Of a stretch of DNA of 64,000 bases, positions 58,937 through 64,000 are shown one piece after another; positions within the stretch are counted from its first letter, which is position 1; each line of letters starts with the position of its first letter. Both the position numbers and the translations under genes were made by a program. The DNA is taken from assembly GCF_030433855.1 (NCBI RefSeq), contig NZ_JARUXC010000015.1, positions 23,927-87,926 of the forward strand, in the 5' to 3' direction. This DNA is from Agreia sp. PsM10 (GTDB taxonomy: Bacteria > Actinomycetota > Actinomycetes > Actinomycetales > Microbacteriaceae). A model generated the notes under the pieces. The model was not told the DNA's origin, did not search any database, and saw only the letters and a list, made by a program, of their open reading frames with translations.

Positions 58937-61096
58937 TCATCGGGCGCCGCCCGTCGCGTGGCGGCGGCGGCTCACGAAGACGAGTCCGAGCGCTCCGACG
59001 AGGAGCAGGGCTCCCGCAGCGGAGACCGCGGACCCGACCCAGGATGCGCCGGTGTTCGCCAGGTCCTTCACCCCGGTGCTCGGGGCTCCGACCGCCAGCA
59101 CGGTGAGATCGGCCGTGGTCGTCGCGCCCGACTCGAGGCCGCGCAGCACGATCGTGTGCTTTCCGATGGGAGCCCCGGCAGGGATGTGCGCCGTGTAGAG
59201 CACCGCCCCCGCCGCGTCGGCCTTCGTGTAGCCGAGGGTGATCGGGTCGGAGTGCAGCACGATCTCCATGTCCTCGTTCGGCTTGAAGCCCGATGCCTTC
59301 ATGGACACCGATCCTCCCGCCGCGACGCCTGTTGCCGAGAGCTCGAGTGCCGACGGGGTGTACGTCGGTTCTGTCGGCGGGTTCGTCGGGGTGGTCGGCC
59401 CGCCGGTCGGGGATGTCGTGGGTCCCGTCGTCGGCTCCGTGGGCGGCTCGGTCGTCGGCTCGGTTGTGGGCTCCGTCGTCGGCTCCGTCGTCGGCTCGGT
59501 CGTCGGCTCGGTGGTGGGCTCCGTCGTCGGTTCCGTCGTCGGTTCCGTGGTGGGCGGGGTCGTCGGCGGTGTCGTCGGCTCCGTGGTCGGCGGTGTCGTC
59601 GGCTCCGTCGTCGGCTCTCCCGACGGGATCGTGACCTCGGGCAGCTCGGGCGCGTTGATCGTGGTGCGAGCGGAACCCGGACCCGAGTCGCGCGGGGTCA
59701 GGTCGTCGGTCACGAGCTTTGCTCCGTCGTCGGACTTGGTGATCGTGAAGCCGTCGAACAGCTCACCGGTGACCTTGCGGCTCTCGACGTGGATCTCATC
59801 GGCGGTGACATCGACCGTCTGGTACATCTGCGTGTACCCGTTGGTGCTGCGGAGGTTCGCGCCGTTCGTGATCCAGTTGTTGGTCGCCAGATCATCCGGA
59901 ACATACATCTTCGGGCCTGCGATGGTGACCATGTAGACGGGGCCGGTCTGGCTCGTCTTCGGGTCGGCGCCCGCCGGCAGGTTCTGCTCGTTCGCGAACA
60001 GGTTGCCGCGCCCGTAGGCGTGGTCGTGGCCCTGCAGAACGAGGTCGACGTTGTGCTTCTCGAAGATGGGAAGCCACGCCTCGCGAAGCGTCTTGTTGTC
60101 GCGTCCGCTCGTCACCGAGAAGACCGGCTGGTGGAAGGCGACGACGGTCCACTTGTTGGGGTTCTCAGTCAGCACCTGGTCGAGCCACGCCGTCTGGGCA
60201 TCCAGCTCGGGGCCGTTGATGACCGACGCGTTGAGCGAGATGAACCGCACGCCCTGGTAGTCGGTGAAGTAGACGTTCTCGCTGAACGCCGCCTTGAGCT
60301 CGGGGGTCTGGGCCGGCCCGTTCTCGGGGTAGGCGAACTGGGCTTTCCAGTAGCGGCTGAGCTGCGGGCCCGGGTAGTACTCGTGGTTTCCGGGGGCAGC
60401 GATCACGTTGAGGTAGGCGTTCTCGAAACCGGCGGCCGAGAACCATTCGCCCCACTCGGCATCCGCGACATCGGTGTCGATGAGGTCGCCGAGGTGCACG
60501 ACGGCCTTCGAATAGGGGCGGGCCTCATAGGCCGCGCGGAACGTGCGCGAGGCGTAGGACTTCACGTCGTTCTGGGCGTCGCCCTGCACGAGGAAGGAGA
60601 ACGGCTCGTTCGATGCGGCGGCCGTGGCGAACTCGAACCACTCGCTCCAGGTCTCTCCGTCGCCCACGCGGTAGAGGTACGCGGTGTCGGGCGCGAGTCC
60701 CGTCATCAGGGCCGAGTGGTACTTGATCTTGTAGCCCAGGTCGGTGGCCATCTCGACGGTGCTGGCCGCCGTGATCGTGGTCGACGAGGTGATCGGGCCA
60801 TCCGTCATCGTCGCGAGCTGAACCTGCGGGGTCGTGACGTCGAGCGAGGTGCGCCACGACACGTTCTGCGTGGTGGCCGGCGTCTCGGTGGGGGTCAGGA
60901 TGACGCGGTCGGGCACGGCTGACGCGACGTGGATCAGTGCCGGCGCGACGGGTGGCGGTGCGAGTCCGCCGCCCGCGGCCGAGGCGATGCCGCCGCCGAG
61001 TGCCATGAGCGCGAGCGAGGCGGCGACCGTGGCCGCGATCACCCCTGTGCGTCGTGAGCGCGTCGAGAGCGCGCGCGAGAATACGTCGATTTTCAT
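58937..61096 (-). CDS. Sortase-anchored metallophosphoesterase
   Basis: A 719-aa exported protein, paralogous to its downstream neighbour. Signal peptide (ends SAAGGG), FN3-like domain (PDRVILTPTETPATTQNVSW), metallophosphoesterase with VQGDAQND, LGDLIDTD, APGNHEYYPG, FHQPVF and GHDHAYGRG, then a Thr/Pro/Glu repeat (TTEP)n, an immunoglobulin-like domain, and the sorting signal LANTGA with a TM and RRRRHATGG-like basic tail. It should be held at the cell wall. AAGG abuts the ATG at 61096; GAGGGG lies further upstream. Confidence 0.88.
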   Translation of the reverse strand: MKIDVFSRALSTRSRRTGVIAATVAASLALMALGGGIASAAGGGLAPPPVAPALIHVASAVPDRVILTPTETPATTQNVSWRTSLDVTTPQVQLATMTDGPITSSTTITAASTVEMATDLGYKIKYHSALMTGLAPDTAYLYRVGDGETWSEWFEFATAAASNEPFSFLVQGDAQNDVKSYASRTFRAAYEARPYSKAVVHLGDLIDTDVADAEWGEWFSAAGFENAYLNVIAAPGNHEYYPGPQLSRYWKAQFAYPENGPAQTPELKAAFSENVYFTDYQGVRFISLNASVINGPELDAQTAWLDQVLTENPNKWTVVAFHQPVFSVTSGRDNKTLREAWLPIFEKHNVDLVLQGHDHAYGRGNLFANEQNLPAGADPKTSQTGPVYMVTIAGPKMYVPDDLATNNWITNGANLRSTNGYTQMYQTVDVTADEIHVESRKVTGELFDGFTITKSDDGAKLVTDDLTPRDSGPGSARTTINAPELPEVTIPSGEPTTEPTTPPTTEPTTPPTTPPTTEPTTEPTTEPTTEPTTEPTTEPTTEPTTEPTTEPPTEPTTGPTTSPTGGPTTPTNPPTEPTYTPSALELSATGVAAGGSVSMKASGFKPNEDMEIVLHSDPITLGYTKADAAGAVLYTAHIPAGAPIGKHTIVLRGLESGATTTADLTVLAVGAPSTGVKDLANTGASWVGSAVSAAGALLLVGALGLVFVSRRRHATGGAR
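59428..59616 (-). repeat. (TTEP)n-coding 12-bp tandem repeat
   Basis: A 12-bp unit, GTCGTCGGCTCS on the plus strand, encodes repeated Thr-Thr-Glu-Pro/Pro-Thr-Thr blocks. It forms a wall-spanning linker before the sorting domain. Confidence 0.85.
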
Positions 61097-61404
61097 CCTT
61101 GTGGATGCCCCTCAGTGATTGCCCCGGCATGGCCGGGATGTGCAGGAATGCCGAAAACTGACGAAAGGTCAGCCGGACTCTGCGAATCTATCGGCGGGTG
61201 CGGGGCTGGCGGACAGCGGGGGAGTCCGTTCGTCTATTGTTCAGAAAGGGGCACGAGAATTGCGTTTTCCGACACCTGTAGCTGGGTTCGTGGACATTAT
61301 CGGCTTTGGCGCGAGGCTCCACTATGGGCTATAACGTCTGGCGCTGCGTCAACCGCGGCAGATGTCTCGCTCGATGCCGAAGACGTCTGCCGCGGTCGGG
61401 AGCG
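61097..61404. other. Gene-free stretch with terminator hairpin
   Basis: The stretch upstream of the phosphoesterase gene holds CCCGGC-atg-GCCGGG (61123-61137) and, at the far end, a 16-bp near-perfect stem 61352-61367 with 61381-61396 (one G-U pair) that would terminate the VOC gene on the minus strand. No coding sequence is convincing. Confidence 0.55.
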
Positions 61405-61863
61405 TCAGGCCTGCTCGTCGCCAGCGACGTTGAACAGCCAGGTCACGCCGAACCTGTCGGTGAGCATCCCGAAACCGGCCGACCACGCGCTCGCGGCCAG
61501 CGGCTCGACGACCGTGGCGCCGTGATCGAGCGCCGCCCAGTAGTCGGTCGCCTCGTCGAGGGTCTGGGCGTTGAGGGCGATGAAGAAGGACTGTTCGGTG
61601 ATCGTCGTGCCGTTCTCGCGGTGCGTCGAGCCCGTCGCGGGGCCGGCATCCTGACCGGGCACGTCGTAGGCCATGACCATGAATCCGTTGGGGGCGACGA
61701 CCTGACCGAAGACGACTTTGTCGGTGTCGGGCAGACCCGCGGGCATGCCGAACTCTCCGTAGGTGCGAGCGTAGCTCTGGCCGCCGAACGCGGTGGCGTA
61801 GAACTCGAGGGCGGCACGGGCGTCGCCGCGGAAGTTGAGGTGGATGACGGGGGTGGCGGACAT
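61405..61863 (-). CDS. VOC-family (PhnB-like glyoxalase/bleomycin-resistance fold) protein
   Basis: A 152-aa protein. It begins TPVIHLNFRGDARAALEFYATAFGG, continues with the PhnB-type GLPDTDKVVFGQV and FFIALNAQTLDEATDYW, and ends RFGVTWLFN, the classic VOC/PhnB ending. Metal ligands are not all obvious. Function unknown. ATG at 61863 follows GAAGGAG. It is divergent from a WYL regulator, which may control it. Confidence 0.9.
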   Translation of the reverse strand: MSATPVIHLNFRGDARAALEFYATAFGGQSYARTYGEFGMPAGLPDTDKVVFGQVVAPNGFMVMAYDVPGQDAGPATGSTHRENGTTITEQSFFIALNAQTLDEATDYWAALDHGATVVEPLAASAWSAGFGMLTDRFGVTWLFNVAGDEQA

Positions 61864-61947
61864 GGTGTGCTCCTTCGTGGGTTGGTGAGATCAGCGTCTC
61901 AGCGGTTCCGGTCAGGGAACGTCCGCATTGTGCGAGAAGATGACACC

Positions 61948-62955
61948 ATGCCGTCCGCGTCCTCCCCCTCGACCTCGAAGCGCCTGCTCGCGCTGCTGTC
62001 GTTGCTGCAGTCTCGGCGTGACTGGCCCGCACCCGTGCTCGCCGGGCGGCTCGAGGTGAGCGAGCGCACGGTGCGGCGAGACATCGATCGACTGCGCGAA
62101 CTCGACTACGTGATCGACGCCACGCGCGGCCCCGACGGCGGTTACCGGCTCGGGGCGGGAAGTCAGCTGCCGCCCCTGCTCTTCGACGACGAGCAGGTGA
62201 TCGCCCTGGCGCTGGCCCTGCGCACGGCGGGCGGCCTCGGCGCAGGCATCGACGAGGCCGCCGACCGGGCCCTCCGCACGGTGAGCCGTCTTATGCCCGA
62301 CAGACTGTCCCATCGCGTCGCGAACCTCGTCGACACGGTCGGCCCGGCCGCCACGCGTGGTTCGGTGCAGACAGACCCCGCCGTACTCCTGCGTATCGGC
62401 GAGGCCATCCGCGAACGGCGTGAGTTGCGCTTCGACTACGCGACGCCCGACCCGGCGGCGGAGGCGCCCTCCCCTGCCGCGCGCTCGGTGGAGCCTCACC
62501 ACCTTCTCGCGCACAATGCCCGGTGGTATCTGATCGCGTACTCGCCCGCCGTCGAAGAATGGCGGATCTATCGGGCTGATCGCATTGCTCCCCGCACCCA
62601 CACGGGACGCGCGTTCACCCCCAGATCGGTTCCCGGTGGCGACCCCGCGCTCTACCTGTCGGCGCGGTTCAAAGGATCGACTGCCGAGGACGTCTGGCCG
62701 TGCACAGGAACGGCCACCGTTCACGGACCTGTGACCATGATCGCGCCGTACGTCGCCGACGGATCAGCGGAGGCCATCGGCCCGGACCGCTGCAGGGTGC
62801 AGCTCGGCTCATGGTCGTGGGAGGCCCTGGCCGCCGAGTTCTGTCGCTTCGCCCTCGACGTGAGCGACGTCGAACCGCCAGAGCTGCGTGCGGCCTTCAC
62901 GTCGATCGGTGAACGAGCGCGGCGAGCGGGAGCCGGCGAAGGCTCGAGCAACTAG
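61948..62955 (+). CDS. YafY/WYL-domain transcriptional regulator
   Basis: A 335-aa protein. N-terminal HTH_11 (SKRLLALLSLLQSRRDW, LEVSERTVRRDIDRLREL) and wing GPDGGYRLG. A WYL domain (~150-225) contains LRFDYATP and the ligand-binding SVEPHHLLAHNARWYLIAY with WRIYRADRI. A C-terminal WCX-like domain follows. WYL regulators often sense nucleic acids or respond to DNA damage or phage; here the target may be the divergent VOC gene. Confidence 0.92.
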   Translation: MPSASSPSTSKRLLALLSLLQSRRDWPAPVLAGRLEVSERTVRRDIDRLRELDYVIDATRGPDGGYRLGAGSQLPPLLFDDEQVIALALALRTAGGLGAGIDEAADRALRTVSRLMPDRLSHRVANLVDTVGPAATRGSVQTDPAVLLRIGEAIRERRELRFDYATPDPAAEAPSPAARSVEPHHLLAHNARWYLIAYSPAVEEWRIYRADRIAPRTHTGRAFTPRSVPGGDPALYLSARFKGSTAEDVWPCTGTATVHGPVTMIAPYVADGSAEAIGPDRCRVQLGSWSWEALAAEFCRFALDVSDVEPPELRAAFTSIGERARRAGAGEGSSN

Positions 62956-63070
62956 CTCGGTGCCATCCCGGCTTGCCTGTCGGCGATTCAAAGCGAGCTG
63001 ACAGCCGCACCCCCGGCGGGAACGGGGCTGTCGGACTACGGTCGATCGGGTGTCGAGGGAAGGGCAGTCG

Positions 63071-63877
63071 ATGTCTGTTGTGCGCCGGGAATGGCCGATC
63101 GCCGTGGTGATCGTGATGGCCCTGCTCACTGTCGGCGCGCTCGTCGGGGTCGGAGTCGCGGGACGGCCCGGGCATCCGGTACCCACCGCGAGGGGAAAGG
63201 CAGACCTCTCCGCCACCGCGGCACCGAGCACCACGTCACCGGCGTCGGCGGCGGCGTCGCACAGCGCGACGTCGTCGACGACGACGTCTGGCACTGATGA
63301 GGATACCGATACCGACTCGAAGTCGGTCGTCGTGGCGATCGGAGATTCGATCATGGACGGCCACGGCCTGAAGCCGAGCCGGGCCTGGCCCGAGCTGATC
63401 GGTCAGGCCACCAACTGGCAGCTCACCGACCTGGCCAGCGACGGCACCGGCTTCACCGCGGTCGGAGACGACGGCGATACGTTCCAGGACGAGGCCGTCG
63501 AGGCCGTGGCCCTGCACCCGTCGATCGTGATCATCGCCGCCAGCAGCAACGATCTCGGCGAAGACCCCACCGAGGTCTCCGACGACGTCACCGCGACGAT
63601 GTCGTACCTGCGCGCTTCGCTTCCGGATGCGCAGATCATCGCGTTCAACGCGTTCTGGGGCGCGGATTCGCCGCCGCCGGAGCTGGCGGCGTTGGATTCC
63701 GACCTCGAGTACGCGTCGACGGTGACCGGGGCCCACTACCTCGACATCGGACAGCCGCTTGCCGGCCGGCCCCAACTCATGCAGTTCGACGGTGTGCATC
63801 CGACGGCCCGGGGCCTCGTGGTGCTCGCGGCGGCGATCGCCGCGGCCATCCGCGACGACACGGCGGCGTCGACCTGA
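63071..63877 (+). CDS. Membrane-anchored SGNH/GDSL hydrolase
   Basis: A 268-aa protein. N-terminal TM or uncleaved signal (~8-32), a Ser/Thr/Ala linker (~45-78), then an SGNH domain: VVVAIGDSIMDGHG (nucleophilic Ser), DLASDGTGF (oxyanion Gly), ASSNDLGE (Asn-Asp) and FDGVHPTARG with Asp and His of the triad. An extracytoplasmic esterase, perhaps acting on wall polysaccharide or lipid. ATG at 63071 follows GAAGGG; the GTG at 63050 is less likely. Confidence 0.88.
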   Translation: MSVVRREWPIAVVIVMALLTVGALVGVGVAGRPGHPVPTARGKADLSATAAPSTTSPASAAASHSATSSTTTSGTDEDTDTDSKSVVVAIGDSIMDGHGLKPSRAWPELIGQATNWQLTDLASDGTGFTAVGDDGDTFQDEAVEAVALHPSIVIIAASSNDLGEDPTEVSDDVTATMSYLRASLPDAQIIAFNAFWGADSPPPELAALDSDLEYASTVTGAHYLDIGQPLAGRPQLMQFDGVHPTARGLVVLAAAIAAAIRDDTAAST

Positions 63878-63930
63878 GCACTCTGCTGACGCTGAGGTGC
63901 GGAGTATTGTCGCCACCCGACGAGGCAATG

Positions 63931-64000
63931 TCAAGTGGTGGTTGCAACGCTGGGGGTTAGGCCGCTTCGAGGAGTCGGGCGAGCCGGTAGGTGGGGGTTT
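63931..64000 (-). CDS. 3' end of an unidentified reading frame at the window edge
   Basis: Reading inward from the window end on the minus strand gives about 22 codons ending SGLTPSVATTT and TGA at 63931. The frame is open to the edge. The Pro/Arg/Thr-rich tail and lack of a terminator resemble ends of some actinobacterial transposases, but this cannot be decided from 70 bp. Confidence 0.3.
   Translation of the reverse strand, partial: NPHLPARPTPRSGLTPSVATTT

Overview
The window is high-GC actinobacterial DNA. Several features point to Microbacteriaceae: a strong preference for G/C in third codon positions, a DUF7882-type small protein that I know mainly from this family, sortase-type LAxTG/LANTG tails, and many genes with no Shine-Dalgarno sequence whose start codon lies exactly 6 nt after a TANNNT -10 hexamer (leaderless transcription). 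The family assignment is inference; no rRNA gene is present to confirm it.

Layout. 0-12 kb: an ArsR regulator, a KtrB/KtrA-like potassium uptake pair, an SGNH hydrolase, proC, a cation efflux protein, tadA and upp. Next comes a Cys-rich leader peptide upstream of an orphan winged-helix regulator, followed by a glutamate-cysteine-ligase-like enzyme and an SRPBCC protein. A WXG100-domain alpha/beta hydrolase with a coupled lipoprotein follows. 12-25.8 kb: a HAD phosphatase, a complete peptide/nickel-type ABC importer behind an FAD-linked oxidase, a siderophore ABC uptake locus with a DtxR/IdeR-type box filling its divergent promoter, an amidase, and a PEP-mutase/isocitrate-lyase-type gene lying between two copies of a 195-bp structured repeat. 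25.8-40.8 kb: a MarR regulator coupled to photolyase, REP-like repeats, a membrane protein with an HExxH motif, a sulfite-oxidase-like enzyme, a copper-handling trio (HM-rich membrane protein, YcnI, CopC), a secreted ExeM-type nuclease, a histone-H1-like protein, a Dyp peroxidase, an MFS exporter, and an SDR/MarR divergent pair.

40.83-50.71 kb is a 9.9-kb genomic island in the 3' end of tRNA-Arg(ACG). It is bounded by a 44-bp perfect duplication of the tRNA 3' half and by tandem TTGCTGTCA motifs that look like integrase arm sites. It has visibly lower GC and a cargo typical of phage defence: a DUF7662 plus GIY-YIG-like protein, an OLD-family ATPase/TOPRIM nuclease, a TIR-like (DUF1863) protein overlapping a two-part SLATT/DUF4231 membrane protein, a GNAT fusion, and a KAP-family P-loop NTPase. 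It also holds an internally deleted IS3 element and the 3' stub of a tyrosine integrase, frameshifted by a 16-bp tandem duplication. The island therefore looks immobilised. The TIR-like/SLATT pair is the best candidate for a little-described system.

50.8-64 kb returns to core-like sequence: a YhgE/ABC-2-like membrane protein divergent from a TetR regulator with paired operators, a hipBA toxin-antitoxin locus with a palindromic operator, two tandem secreted metallophosphoesterases (one with three beta-propeller segments and a (DPT)n linker, the other wall-anchored by LANTG), a VOC protein, a WYL regulator, a second SGNH hydrolase, and the 3' end of an unidentified reading frame at the window edge.

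How the parts work together: the genome combines small leaderless housekeeping units, secreted phosphate- and nucleic-acid-scavenging enzymes (ExeM, two phosphoesterases), metal homeostasis modules (iron, copper, cation efflux, potassium) and one defence island. All functional calls rest on motif reading; no database search was run.
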